Below are positions 1 to 8,480 of a stretch of DNA of 64,000 bases, in pieces. The number at the start of each line of letters is the position of its first letter. The stretch's first letter is position 1. Below the pieces are notes generated by a model that saw nothing but the letters and a program-made list of their open reading frames with translations, did not search any database and had not been told where the DNA came from. The position numbers and the translations under genes were made by a program. Source of the DNA: DAIOXA01 sp050949165. Its GTDB lineage: Bacteria > Bacillota > Proteinivoracia > UBA4975. The DNA lies in contig JBMNFF010000001.1 of the NCBI GenBank assembly GCA_050949165.1, positions 806,001 to 870,000 on the forward strand. Direction: 5' to 3'.

Positions 1-91
1 TGGCAAGGTTCACCGCAAGTTCTTCCAGGCGCCGGAATCTTTCAGCCTGTTCCGGCAAGAAATCGCGAGTTCCCCTGGGTGCCTGATACAT
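1..91 (-). CDS. hisS: Histidyl-tRNA synthetase, N-terminal fragment (cut by window edge)
   Basis: Only the first 30 codons are present; the gene continues beyond base 1. The ATG at 91-89 follows a strong AAGGAGG ribosome site (about 7 nt spacing). The start of the protein carries the class II HisRS opening motif APRGTRDFLP followed by a charged helix, which is typical of histidyl-tRNA synthetase. The enzyme charges tRNA-His with histidine in the cytoplasm. It is preceded by a T-box leader, which fits an aminoacyl-tRNA synthetase controlled by uncharged tRNA. Nothing can be said of its catalytic part. Confidence 0.93.
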   Translation of the reverse strand, partial: MYQAPRGTRDFLPEQAERFRRLEELAVNLA

Positions 92-398
92 GAGCATTCC
101 TCCTTGGAAGCAAAGGGGACGGTTCTTTTGCTTCCCTTAATCCAATTCCTCTGGAAGGAAGCAAAAGAACCGTCCCCATGCTTCCTCCTGTCAGGGACGG
201 GTCCTTGCCCGCGGTGCCACCCTGGTTGCCGCTATAAAACGGCCACTCTAGCAGGCCGGTAACGGGGCCAACCGTGGTGGAGACCAAGGGCTCGGGGCTG
301 TCTTTCCGCCGCCTTGTCCAGGGGGCTTTCAGTCGTGGCCCCCCTCCCTGAAGGACAGAATCGGCGTACTCCTTCCCGTCGTCGCCCGCATTATGTTG
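92..398 (-). promoter_or_regulatory. T-box leader of hisS
   Basis: The minus strand carries a T-box core, AGGGTGGCACCGCG, at 223-210. The downstream CCCGTCCCT (about 201-193) can pair with it as antiterminator, or with GGGGACGG (177-170) as a terminator followed by TTCTTTT (169-163). An AGTA-type Stem I motif is near 370, and a His CAC triplet at 337-335 sits in a G/C-bounded loop and could be the specifier. T-boxes read through when uncharged cognate tRNA binds, so hisS should be induced by histidine starvation. The specifier call is an inference. This fills the gap between hemZ and hisS. Confidence 0.88.
115..177. repeat. Perfect 21-bp inverted repeat in the hisS leader
   Basis: Bases 115-135 and 157-177 are exact reverse complements around a 21-base loop; the arm begins GGGGACGGTTCTTTTGC. 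The right arm contains the 3' half of the T-box terminator, so two structures compete for it. The GGGACGGTTC core recurs in a short hairpin at 39728-39754. It could be a small mobile palindrome or a duplicated terminator arm. Confidence 0.8.
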
Positions 399-403
399 GC
401 TGT

Positions 404-432
404 ATTTTATCAATCGGGACGGGGCTTGTCAA
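404..432 (-). promoter_or_regulatory. SigA-type promoter of hisS
   Basis: On the minus strand TTGACA (432-427) and TAAAAT (409-404) are separated by exactly 17 bases, a near-consensus housekeeping promoter. It overlaps the last codons of hemZ and places the transcript start near 397, just before the T-box leader. Confidence 0.8.
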
Positions 433-1799
433 CTGCCCCGGCGCAGCCAGTCCAGTTTGCGCCGAACCAGGGTGGCCCTGCGTTCCAGGTACTGGTTGGG
501 ATCCCGGGGATTGTTCAGGGTCTCGATGGAGTTGTGGCTGACCAGCTTGCTGACGGCCCCGGCCCCCACCCCCAGCACCGGCTCGGTTTCGGCAATGCTG
601 GCGATATTGTAATAGCAAAAGGTCCCCGGCAGGGCAAAGCCCACATTCTCCAGATGGGAGGCGATGTTTTTCTGGCGGTACAGGTAGTAGGGCACAAATC
701 CAAGTTCTTCCAGACGGGCATAGGCCGCCTGAGCAATGGCCCTTGCCTCGTCGGCCTCCAAATAGTGCCGGCGGGTCGCCGCCCCCCGCTTCAGGGCCAG
801 GGCATGGATTGTTATGTTCTGGACTCCCCTGTCCACCAGGTCCGTGACTACCTGAGCAAATTCCTCGGGTTCCTGTCCCGGCAGCCCAATAATCAGGTCT
901 GAGTTGATGATGGGGATTCCCGACCGGACTGTCAGGTCCAGCGCCGAATAAAACTGCTCTACGCTGTGCTCTCTGCCGATCTCCCTCAGAGTCTCGGCCC
1001 GGGGGTACTGGGAATTTATGCTGATCCGGGTCACGCCCAGGCCCTCCATGACCCGAAGGTGCTCCTGGCTCAGAGTATCTGGCCGCCCCGCCTCCACGGT
1101 AAACTCGCATCCCGGCCGGGCCGCCGGGGCCAGCAGTGCTTGGAGCTGGCCGGGCTCCAGGGAGGTGGGGGTGCCGCCCCCCACATAGATGCTGTTGACG
1201 GGAATTTGGTAGTGGCGGCAGGCGGCGAGCAATTCCGAGAGCTCTTGGGAGGCCTGAGCAACATAAGTTTCCAGCTGCTTCTGCCAGCGCCCCAGTGGCA
1301 GTGAGGCAAAGGAACAGTAGTGGCAGCGGCTGGGGCAGAAGGGCACCGAGATATAGATGGAAATACCCCGTTCCTTCAGGAGAGGATGGCCGTTGGCTAC
1401 CGCCGCCAGGAGGAGATCGGCCTTGTCGGGACTGAGCAGCCACTTGCTGCACAGTTCGGCCCGGGCCCCCTCCCGGCCCAGAGAGTTGAGGAGCCGGGAG
1501 GCCACCTTGCCGGGGCGGACCCCGGTCAAAATTCCCCAGGGACTTAAGGGAGCGCCCTGGATATTGCTCAGGACCTGGAAGAGGGTGTGGAGAAAGGCGC
1601 TTTTCTCGGCGGGAACTATGGCCTGCTCGCTGATTCCTTCCCCGAACACGCTTATCTGCAACGCCTGCCGGCGGTCTTCCACCCGCACATCCAAATCCCA
1701 ATTATCTGCCTTGACCTTTACCTCTGCCTGGGGCAGCAGGCGCAAGAGGTGCACCCCCCGGGCCCACCAGGGCCCCGGCGCGGCAAAGCGAATGATCAT
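429..1799 (-). CDS. hemZ: HemZ-type radical SAM coproporphyrinogen dehydrogenase
   Basis: A 456-residue protein of the oxygen-independent coproporphyrinogen III oxidase-like radical SAM family. The 4Fe-4S/SAM motif CxxxCxxC is at C155, C159 and C162, followed by a GGGTPTSL glycine motif. The N-terminal extension of about 150 residues includes a GVRPGKV stretch, which is typical of HemZ proteins rather than HemN/HemW. It is predicted to act in heme or porphyrin synthesis; many HemZ proteins are assigned only by similarity. It lies directly after a terminator-like hairpin that ends the small upstream gene, so its expression may need readthrough. The hisS promoter overlaps its 3' end. Confidence 0.85.
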   Translation of the reverse strand: MIIRFAAPGPWWARGVHLLRLLPQAEVKVKADNWDLDVRVEDRRQALQISVFGEGISEQAIVPAEKSAFLHTLFQVLSNIQGAPLSPWGILTGVRPGKVASRLLNSLGREGARAELCSKWLLSPDKADLLLAAVANGHPLLKERGISIYISVPFCPSRCHYCSFASLPLGRWQKQLETYVAQASQELSELLAACRHYQIPVNSIYVGGGTPTSLEPGQLQALLAPAARPGCEFTVEAGRPDTLSQEHLRVMEGLGVTRISINSQYPRAETLREIGREHSVEQFYSALDLTVRSGIPIINSDLIIGLPGQEPEEFAQVVTDLVDRGVQNITIHALALKRGAATRRHYLEADEARAIAQAAYARLEELGFVPYYLYRQKNIASHLENVGFALPGTFCYYNIASIAETEPVLGVGAGAVSKLVSHNSIETLNNPRDPNQYLERRATLVRRKLDWLRRGS

Positions 1800-1815
1800 A
1801 ACTCTCCCACCTTCC

Positions 1816-1841
1816 CAAAAAAGAAAGGCCCACCGGCCTTT
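1816..1841 (-). terminator. Rho-independent terminator between the HTH-like gene and hemZ
   Basis: The minus strand forms AAAGGCC / GGCCTTT (1841-1835 with 1830-1824, 4-nt loop) followed by CTTTTTT. The stem overlaps the TAA stop of the small gene, and hemZ begins only about 17 nt after the T-run, so it may act as an attenuator. Confidence 0.75.
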
Positions 1842-2020
1842 TACTCTCGTAGCACGCGACGAATCAGCTGCACATCTTCCACGCCCACATTGAATTGCTC
1901 AGCAATCTCGGCGTCGTCATTGCCCTGGTCGATGCTGTCCAGCATCTTGTGCAGGTCGACGCGGCGCAGTTTCTGAGCCCGCAATTTTTCCAAAGCCGCT
2001 CTGATGCTCTGCTCTTCCAA
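1841..2020 (-). CDS. Small HTH-like protein, 59 residues, unknown function
   Basis: A short gene read from a TTG start at 2020, with GGAGG 8 nt upstream. The 59-residue product is charged. Its C-terminal half reads like a helix-turn-helix (about residues 27-57: helix, AEIAEQFNVG turn, then VEDVQLIRRVL helix). No signal peptide or membrane segment is visible. It sits between the MBL-fold hydrolase and hemZ on the same strand and ends in a terminator. I do not recognise the family. It may be a small DNA-binding protein or merely resemble the degenerate HTH of sigma-like proteins. The clean ribosome site and terminator support a real gene. Confidence 0.62.
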   Translation of the reverse strand: MEEQSIRAALEKLRAQKLRRVDLHKMLDSIDQGNDDAEIAEQFNVGVEDVQLIRRVLRE

Positions 2021-2076
2021 CCCTCACTCCTCCTCGGCGAATTCCTTACCGGGTAGTATGCCAAAAAGGAGGGGAT

Positions 2077-2700
2077 TTATCCCTGCAGCCAGGGATTATG
2101 GACCCTTTCTTCGCCAATGCTGGTTTCAGGGCCATGGCCGGGCAAGACCCGAGTGGTGTCGGGCAGGGTCAGGAGCCTGGTCTTGATGCTGGTCAATAGC
2201 TCTTGCTGATTGCCCCCCGGCAGGTCCCAGCGGCCGATGGAGCGCTGAAATAGGGTGTCCCCGGCAAAGAGGACGCCGTGGCCGTAAAGGCTGATTCCCC
2301 CCCGGGTGTGGCCGGGGGTAGCCAGGACCCGCAGGCGGCAGCAGCCGAAGTCCAGTTCATCCCCATCCTCCAAGAGGATCTGGGCGGCGGGGCTGGTGAT
2401 GGGCCTCCCCATATGGTGGGAAAGGTTTTCCTGGGCGCTGGTCAGCATTCCCTGGTCCTCCCTGCCGATGGCTATGGGGCAATTCAGGGCAGAGTGCAAC
2501 TCGGAGTTGGCGCCGATGTGGTCCAAATGGCCGTGGGTGTTGACAATGTATTGGACCTGAAGGCCCAGGTCCTTAATGGTCGCCAGGATTATCTCGGCAT
2601 CGGCGCCGGGATCGATGACCAGGGCTGCTTTGCTCTCCCGACACCAGGCCAGGTAGCAGTTGGTGCCCAGGGCGCCCACTTGCATTCGCGTGATCTCCAT
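2077..2700 (-). CDS. MBL-fold metallo-hydrolase (glyoxalase II-like)
   Basis: A protein of about 207 residues with the metallo-beta-lactamase THxHxDH motif as THGHLDH, a later metal histidine in TPGHTRGG, the FAGDTLF aspartate and a terminal PGHGPET histidine. This is the complete metal-binding set of YqgX/GloB-like small hydrolases. The likely reaction is hydrolysis of a thioester such as a glutathione or bacillithiol conjugate; the substrate is not known. ATG at 2700 is preferred because GAGG lies 8 nt upstream; a GTG at 2709 has no ribosome site. It follows dtd with the ribosome site overlapping the dtd stop, so it is probably co-translated with relA-dtd. Confidence 0.88.
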   Translation of the reverse strand: MEITRMQVGALGTNCYLAWCRESKAALVIDPGADAEIILATIKDLGLQVQYIVNTHGHLDHIGANSELHSALNCPIAIGREDQGMLTSAQENLSHHMGRPITSPAAQILLEDGDELDFGCCRLRVLATPGHTRGGISLYGHGVLFAGDTLFQRSIGRWDLPGGNQQELLTSIKTRLLTLPDTTRVLPGHGPETSIGEERVHNPWLQG

Positions 2701-2710
2701 TTGCTTCACC

Positions 2711-3157
2711 TCAAAATTCCCTTTTGCTGTCCAGGAGGATGGTCACTGGACCGTCGTTATGTATCTCCACGTCCATCATGGCGCCAAAGATCCCGGTCTC
2801 GACGGGGACCCTTTGGCCCAGCAGACGGCAGTATTCTTCGTAGAGGGCTCTGCCCAGTTCCGGGTCGGCGGCCAGATGCCAGGAGGGGCGCCGACCCTTG
2901 CGGCAGTCGCCATAGAGGGTGAACTGGCTGACCACCAGGGCGGAGCCGCCGATATCCACCAGGGAGCGGTTCATATTGCCTGAGACATCGGGAAAAATCC
3001 GCAAATCCGCGGTCTTGTCGGCCAGGTAGCGGGCGTCCTCTGGGGTGTCCTCCCGGCCCACCCCCACCAGGATCATGAGGCCGGAATCAATTTGGCCGAT
3101 GGTTTCGCCATCTACCCGGACGGCTGCCCGGCTTACCCTTTGAATTACTAGACGCAT
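2711..3157 (-). CDS. dtd: D-aminoacyl-tRNA deacylase
   Basis: A 148-residue protein matching the full length of Dtd. The two active-site signatures are present: SQFTLYGD in the middle and the NxGPVT loop as NDGPVT near the C terminus. Dtd hydrolyses D-amino acids and glycine mischarged onto tRNA, preventing their use in translation. The start ATG has AAGGAGGTG upstream. It is downstream of relA and upstream of the MBL hydrolase, an order common in Bacillota. An 86-nt gap with short direct repeats separates it from relA. Confidence 0.96.
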   Translation of the reverse strand: MRLVIQRVSRAAVRVDGETIGQIDSGLMILVGVGREDTPEDARYLADKTADLRIFPDVSGNMNRSLVDIGGSALVVSQFTLYGDCRKGRRPSWHLAADPELGRALYEEYCRLLGQRVPVETGIFGAMMDVEIHNDGPVTILLDSKREF

Positions 3158-3171
3158 GGGGCACCTCCTTA

Positions 3172-3200
3172 AGAGAAGTCGGAATTCAGAAGTCGGAGGC
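3172..3200. repeat. Short direct repeat between relA and dtd
   Basis: The ten-base unit AGAAGTCGGA occurs at about 3173-3182 and again at about 3189-3198, separated by six bases. It lies in the only sizeable gap of the relA-dtd unit. No function is visible; it resembles simple intergenic repeat debris. Confidence 0.5.
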
Positions 3201-3243
3201 CGGAAATATCACATGTGGTCAACCGCAATCCACGCAGACAGGG

Positions 3244-5388
3244 CTAAGTGCGGGTGACTTCCAGGACTGTCTTTATTGACTTCACCTTTTCCAGGACCCG
3301 CTTCAGGTGGTCCAGGTCATGGACTTCTATGGTGACGTTGATCTGGGCCGAACCGTCCCGAAGGGTGGCGCCGTTGATGGCAAGGATATTGGAGCGGAGC
3401 TCGGCCAGGACCGTCATGATTTCGTGGAGCAGGCCCTTGCGATCCCAGGCGCTGATGACCAGCCCCACGGGAAAGGCCTGATTTTCAGAGCTCCCCCACT
3501 CCACCTCCAGGATGCGCTCGGGAGAAGCGGCCTTGGCATTGGGGCAGTCGGCCCTGTGGATGGACACCCCCCGCCCCCGGGTGACATAGCCGACTATATC
3601 GTCCCCAGGCAGGGGCTTGCAGCACCGGGAAAAGCGGATTAGCAGGTTGTCTACGCCCTTAATCACCACGCCGGAATCGGCCTTGGGAGGGGCCTGATGC
3701 TTTACCTCGCTGAGGTCGGCCAGGGTCAGTTCCTTCTCCCGATGGCGAACCACAGAATCGTACAAGCGCCGGGCCACCGAAGCGGGGCTCAAACCGCCGT
3801 AACCCAAAGCGGCAAAGAAGTCATCCTGTTGATTGGGCTGATAATTATAGCGCCTGAGGGCCCTGGCCATGACCGCGGTCTCGATATCCGCCAACCCCAA
3901 GCCGTAGCGCTTGAGCTCGCGAACCAGCAGTTCCCGGCCCTTTTCGATATTCTGTTCCCGGCCGGCCTTTTTAAACCACTGGCGGATCTTGGTCCGGGCC
4001 TGGGATGATTTTACCGTCTTGAGCCAGTCCCGGCTGGGGGTGGTCCCCTTCTGGGTGATGATTTCCACTATGTCTCCGGTCTTGAGCTCATAGTCCAGGG
4101 GCACTAATTTGCCGTTGACCCGGGCACCGGTGGTGGTGTTGCCGATGTCGGTGTGAATGCGATAGGCAAAGTCCAGGGGCACCGCCCCGGTGGGCAGGTC
4201 GATGACATCGCCCTTGGGGGTAAAGACCAGAACTTCATCATCAAAGAGGTCGACCTTCAGGGTTTCGATGTACTCGTTGGCATCCCTGGTATCGGCCTGC
4301 CATTCCATAAACTGGCGCAGCCAGGACAATTTCTCTTCGAATTGGCGGTCGCCGCCGCGGCCCTCTTTGTAGCGCCAGTGGGCGGCCAGACCGTATTCGG
4401 CCATGCGGTGCATTTCCCAGGTGCGAATCTGCACCTCTACGGGATGTCCCTTCAGGGCCACCACCGTGGTATGCAGGGATTGGTAGCCGTTGCTCTTGGG
4501 CATGGCGATATAGTCCTTAAAGCGCCCGGGAATGGGCTTGCACAGGTTGTGCACTTGGCCCAGCACGGTATAGCAGTCCCTGACGGTATCCACCACCACC
4601 CGAATGGCGGTGAGGTCATAGATTTCGCTCAGTTCTTTATTCTGCTGAGTCATCTTGCGCCAGATGCTGTACAGGTGCTTGGGGCGACCGGTGATCTCCG
4701 CCTTGATTCCCGCCTCTTCAAAGCTCTTGCCCAAGAACCCGATGATTTGAGCGATAATTTCCTCTCGCTCGGCCCTGCGCTGGCGCAGTTCCGCCACTAA
4801 ATTATAATAGTCCCGGGGGTGCAGGTAGCGGAAGGCCAAGTCTTCCAACTCCCATTTAAACTTGAAGATCCCCAGGCGGTGGGCCAGGGGGGCATAGATT
4901 TCCATGGTCTCCCGGGCCATGTCCTTCTGGCGGGCGGCCGGCAGATGCCCCAGGGTGCGCATATTGTGGAGGCGGTCGGCGAATTTGATGATGATAACCC
5001 GAAAATCAGTGGCCATGGCCATAAACATCTTGCGCAGGTTCTCTACCTGCTGCTGGGCCTTGGACTGAAAGCGCAGGCGCATCAGCTTGGTGACCCCATC
5101 CACCAAGAGGGCGATGCCGGGGCCAAATTCCGCTTCGATGTCCTCCAGGGTGACTTCGGTATCCTCCACCACGTCGTGGAGGAGGCCCGCCGCCACCGTT
5201 TCCAGATCCTGCTCCAGTTCGGTAAGGATTTCCGCCACGGCCAGGGGGTGGGTTATATAGGGTTCGCCCGACTCCCTGACCTGACCGGAGTGAGCGGATT
5301 CCGCCAATTTCCAGGCACGTTCAATCAGGCCCCGATCAAAATCCGGGGCGTACCTGGAAATATTCTCGTAAATCCGCTCCAAACTCAA
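3244..5388 (-). CDS. relA: Bifunctional (p)ppGpp synthetase/hydrolase RelA/SpoT
   Basis: A 714-residue Rel protein of the usual long architecture. The N-terminal hydrolase HD domain has the HDVVED motif at residues 71-76, so hydrolysis is likely retained. The synthetase domain carries GRPKHLYSIWRKM and the YQSLHT substrate loop, followed by TGS (around residues 390-450), a helical and zinc-finger-like region (SRCCKPLPGDDI) and a C-terminal ACT domain. It makes and degrades (p)ppGpp in response to ribosome stalling. The start is TTG at 5388 with GGAGGG upstream. It sits between apt and dtd, the common Bacillota arrangement linking purine salvage to the stringent response. Confidence 0.96.
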   Translation of the reverse strand: MSLERIYENISRYAPDFDRGLIERAWKLAESAHSGQVRESGEPYITHPLAVAEILTELEQDLETVAAGLLHDVVEDTEVTLEDIEAEFGPGIALLVDGVTKLMRLRFQSKAQQQVENLRKMFMAMATDFRVIIIKFADRLHNMRTLGHLPAARQKDMARETMEIYAPLAHRLGIFKFKWELEDLAFRYLHPRDYYNLVAELRQRRAEREEIIAQIIGFLGKSFEEAGIKAEITGRPKHLYSIWRKMTQQNKELSEIYDLTAIRVVVDTVRDCYTVLGQVHNLCKPIPGRFKDYIAMPKSNGYQSLHTTVVALKGHPVEVQIRTWEMHRMAEYGLAAHWRYKEGRGGDRQFEEKLSWLRQFMEWQADTRDANEYIETLKVDLFDDEVLVFTPKGDVIDLPTGAVPLDFAYRIHTDIGNTTTGARVNGKLVPLDYELKTGDIVEIITQKGTTPSRDWLKTVKSSQARTKIRQWFKKAGREQNIEKGRELLVRELKRYGLGLADIETAVMARALRRYNYQPNQQDDFFAALGYGGLSPASVARRLYDSVVRHREKELTLADLSEVKHQAPPKADSGVVIKGVDNLLIRFSRCCKPLPGDDIVGYVTRGRGVSIHRADCPNAKAASPERILEVEWGSSENQAFPVGLVISAWDRKGLLHEIMTVLAELRSNILAINGATLRDGSAQINVTIEVHDLDHLKRVLEKVKSIKTVLEVTRT

Positions 5389-5409
5389 TTTTCTCCCTCC
5401 AACTGCCGG

Positions 5410-5931
5410 CTACTCCGACTCGAACTTGATCAAGGTGTACACGGGATAATCTCCCAGCTTTTCCCTTCCCTTGAGGAAGGACAGCTCGATGAGAAAGGCG
5501 AAGCCCACAATCTCTCCCCCCAGCTGCCGGACCAATTCCGCCGTGGACCAGACGGTACCGCCGGTGGCCAGGAGGTCATCCACCACCAGGACCTTGGTTC
5601 CGGGCCTGATGGCGTCCTTATGAATTTGCAGGGTATCGTGGCCGTACTCCAACTCATAACTGGTCTCCAGGACTTCGCCGGGCAATTTGCCGGACTTGCG
5701 CACCGGCACAAAGCCGGCGCCCAACTGCAAGGCCAGAGGAGCGCCAATAAGGAAGCCCCTGGCCTCGGGACCCACCAGTATATCGACCTCAACGCCCCGG
5801 AGCATTTCCTTCATCCGGGTGAAGGCCTCCTTCATGGCTTCCCCATCCTTGAGCAGGGTGGTGATGTCAATAAAATTGATACCAGGCTTGGGAAAATCGG
5901 GGATAATTCTTAACATCTCTTTTAAATCCAT
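5410..5931 (-). CDS. apt: Adenine phosphoribosyltransferase
   Basis: A protein of 173 residues that converts adenine and PRPP to AMP. It has the type I PRTase PRPP-binding motif VLVVDDLLATGGT and the adenine-site region GPEARGFLIG. ATG at 5931 is chosen because AGAAGGAGG precedes it by about 7 nt; a longer reading adds seven residues without a ribosome site. It lies immediately upstream of relA (21 nt) and 20 nt downstream of recJ, so recJ-apt-relA-dtd probably form one transcript. Confidence 0.95.
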   Translation of the reverse strand: MDLKEMLRIIPDFPKPGINFIDITTLLKDGEAMKEAFTRMKEMLRGVEVDILVGPEARGFLIGAPLALQLGAGFVPVRKSGKLPGEVLETSYELEYGHDTLQIHKDAIRPGTKVLVVDDLLATGGTVWSTAELVRQLGGEIVGFAFLIELSFLKGREKLGDYPVYTLIKFESE

Positions 5932-5951
5932 GCTAATCCTCCTTCTATGCA

Positions 5952-8375
5952 CTATGCCAGCAACTGGTCCAGGTTGATATCTCTAAAGCCGCGCAACCAC
6001 CTGCGGTACTCCTCCAGTTGGCGCGAATATCGGGTCCAGGCCTGGGTGGTCGTCAAATCTACATTACCATTTACCTGCACCAATTTCCATTCCCCCTGAA
6101 ATTCGCCGGCCAGACCTGCCTCGGCAAATATGGTCAGAATCCTCTCCAGGAGCAGGGGCTCGGCCAGCTCCTGGGGCAGGAGGGTGAGGAGCTTGGCCCT
6201 GCCCTGTCCGCGTTGCCGCCAGGCTCTGTAAAAGAGGCGGAGCAGGTTGAGATTGGGGCGCAGAACTTCCTCGGGGGCCATGGGATTGCAAAAAAAGTGT
6301 AGTCGGCAATTCCCGGGGGTGAGTGCGATTACCTCCTTAAGCTGCTCCGGAGTCCAGGCAGGGTCCAGGAAGCAATAATCTTCAGCTTCTAAATTATACA
6401 CTTTTTCCCTGGGGATGTCAGGGGGGAGGACAATTACCCGGGCGGCGTCGGCCAGAGAACCAAGAAGGCGACGGGCGCTCCAGCGAGTGGTGGCAAAAAA
6501 CACCGTACCTGGGGACAAGGCCAGCTGGGTGAGCCAAGGCTCCCGGGAGCGGCGCCGGTCAAAGACCCGGCGCCCCTGGCGGCGGAGGGGGCCGGGGCCC
6601 TGCAGGTCCAGAAACTGAACCTGAATTGAGGTGCTGCCGTTCCAGCGATTGATGCTGAGGTGACCGGCAACCCGCACCGGTTGGCCTGTGTCAATATTAT
6701 GTACCAGGGAAGCCTTGCCAAATCCTATTGCCCAATAGTGCCCCCCGGCCCCGTCCAGGCGCAGGCGCAAATGGCTCTTGTCCCGGCCCACCAGGTCGAC
6801 GGCGCCGGCCCGAAAGCCCTCCAGGGCAAATACGGGCTCGGGGTTGCCCTGGCCAAAGGGGCGGAGCAAGCCGATTTCCTCCACCAATTTCATGCCGATG
6901 TCTTCCGGATCCAGGAGGACGTCCAGGTCGAGGACGGGCTGGAGGATTTCCTCGATCTTTGCCCCGCGGGCATGGGCCTCCACTTCCGCCTTGAAGCGTT
7001 CCAGATGCTGGAGCTTTAGGGTGAGTCCCGCCGCCCCGGGATGCCCCCCATAGCTCTCTAAGTACACAGCCGCAGCGGTGAGGGCGGCATGGATGTCAAA
7101 GCCGGGGACGCTGCGGGCCGACCCCGTCAGCTCAGCCTCTCCACACAGGATGATGGTGGGCCGGTAGTACCTCTCGACAATCCGGGAAGCCACGATTCCC
7201 ACCACTCCCTGATGCCATTCCCGGTGGTGAAGGACCAGGACCCGGCGCCCATCCCGGACCTGGCCCTGGGCTTGGGTCAAGGCGCCTTGAAAGATCTCAT
7301 CCTCCACCCGGCGGCGCTGCCGGTTCTCGGCATCCAGGTCCTGAGCCAGCCGGGCAGCCGCAGCGGCATCCTCCTCCAGGAGCAGGGCCACGGCAGAATC
7401 GGCGCTGTCCATGCGCCCGGCGGCATTGAGCCTGGGCGCCAGGGCAAAGGCGATAGTGTCCGCTTCCAGCTTGCCCAACTGGCAACCCGCCGCCGTGGCC
7501 AGGGCGGCAACGCCCGGCAGCGGATTATTGTTGAGCTCGGTCAGGCCCAGGGTGGTGAGAATCCTGTTTTCGTCCAACAGGGGCACCAGATCGGCCACGG
7601 TGCCCAGGGCCGCCAATTGCAGGCAGGCTGAATCCACTCTGGATTCGGGACTTAAGGCCTGAGCCAGCTTCCAGGCCACGCCCACCCCGGCCAGTTCAGC
7701 AAAGGGATAACGGGAATCCCGGCGCTTGGGATTTACCACCGCCAGGGCCCGGGGCAGATCTTCCTGAGGCAGGTGGTGGTCGGTGATGATGACGTCGAGA
7801 CCCAACTCCCTGGCATATTCAACTTCCTGGAAATTGCTGATGCCGCAGTCGGCGGTGATTAAGAGAGAACAGCCCCGGGCCTTGGCCGCCTCAATTCCCG
7901 AAACGCTGAGGCCGTATCCGTCCTCCAGGCGGTGGGGCAGGTACCAGCTCACATCCAGGCCGCAATCGCGCAAGGCCAGGACCAGGAGGGCGGTGGCGGT
8001 AATCCCGTCGGCATCATAATCCCCGTGGATCATCACCTTTTCCCCCCGCTCCCTGGCCAAATTAATCCGGGCAAGGGCTGCATCAATATCCGGCAACAGG
8101 CGCCAATCGTGCAGCCGCTTCCGCTCGGGACAGAGGAAACTCAGGGCATCGGCAGCGGTCTCGATGCCCCGGTTGAGGAGCAGCGCCGCCAGAATTCTGA
8201 GATCGGCCCCGGCGATTTTTTGGCACAACTTGAGCTGGCGGGGGGAGGTTGCCACTTTCTCCTCTTCCCCCGCCAGTTTTCTAAGCTCTGCCGCCAGGGC
8301 CTGAGCCCTGGCAGCTTCTCTTTCCTGGATATTCCAGCGGGGCTTGGCTGCCCCGCCAAAAAGCTCAACACTCAT
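5952..8375 (-). CDS. recJ: Single-strand DNA 5'-3' exonuclease RecJ
   Basis: The 807-residue protein has the DHH-superfamily metal motifs HGDYDADG and ITDHHLP, then the DHHA1-type domain with a GGHPGAAG motif and the OB-fold region. The C-terminal extension of about 250 residues is longer than in E. coli RecJ (577 residues) and resembles Bacillota RecJ proteins of about 780 residues. RecJ degrades single-stranded DNA in recombination and mismatch repair. ATG at 8375 has GAGAGGTGGG upstream; a longer reading into the secF terminator is unlikely. It is the first gene after the secF terminator and is followed by apt. Confidence 0.94.
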   Translation of the reverse strand: MSVELFGGAAKPRWNIQEREAARAQALAAELRKLAGEEEKVATSPRQLKLCQKIAGADLRILAALLLNRGIETAADALSFLCPERKRLHDWRLLPDIDAALARINLARERGEKVMIHGDYDADGITATALLVLALRDCGLDVSWYLPHRLEDGYGLSVSGIEAAKARGCSLLITADCGISNFQEVEYARELGLDVIITDHHLPQEDLPRALAVVNPKRRDSRYPFAELAGVGVAWKLAQALSPESRVDSACLQLAALGTVADLVPLLDENRILTTLGLTELNNNPLPGVAALATAAGCQLGKLEADTIAFALAPRLNAAGRMDSADSAVALLLEEDAAAAARLAQDLDAENRQRRRVEDEIFQGALTQAQGQVRDGRRVLVLHHREWHQGVVGIVASRIVERYYRPTIILCGEAELTGSARSVPGFDIHAALTAAAVYLESYGGHPGAAGLTLKLQHLERFKAEVEAHARGAKIEEILQPVLDLDVLLDPEDIGMKLVEEIGLLRPFGQGNPEPVFALEGFRAGAVDLVGRDKSHLRLRLDGAGGHYWAIGFGKASLVHNIDTGQPVRVAGHLSINRWNGSTSIQVQFLDLQGPGPLRRQGRRVFDRRRSREPWLTQLALSPGTVFFATTRWSARRLLGSLADAARVIVLPPDIPREKVYNLEAEDYCFLDPAWTPEQLKEVIALTPGNCRLHFFCNPMAPEEVLRPNLNLLRLFYRAWRQRGQGRAKLLTLLPQELAEPLLLERILTIFAEAGLAGEFQGEWKLVQVNGNVDLTTTQAWTRYSRQLEEYRRWLRGFRDINLDQLLA

Positions 8376-8442
8376 CGGTCCCACCTCTCTTACATGACAA
8401 TTTCGGTGTGGACCCGAAATTTTCCTGCCTAGATCGCGGCAA

Positions 8443-8470
8443 AGAAAAACCTGCGGCATTTCACCGCAGG
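8443..8470 (-). terminator. Terminator after secF
   Basis: The minus strand forms CCTGCGG / CCGCAGG (8470-8464 with 8456-8450, 7-nt loop) followed by TTTTTC. It lies 11 nt after the secF stop and separates secDF from recJ. Confidence 0.85.
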
Positions 8471-8480
8471 CGCATTTTTC

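Noticed and set aside
391..1701. Open frame of 436 codons on the minus strand in another frame of hemZ
   Set aside because: Low-complexity Gly/Pro/Arg product; the hemZ frame has all radical SAM motifs.
4819..5913. Open frame of 364 codons opposite relA and apt
   Set aside because: It spans two real genes and their junction in antisense; no ribosome site or known motif.
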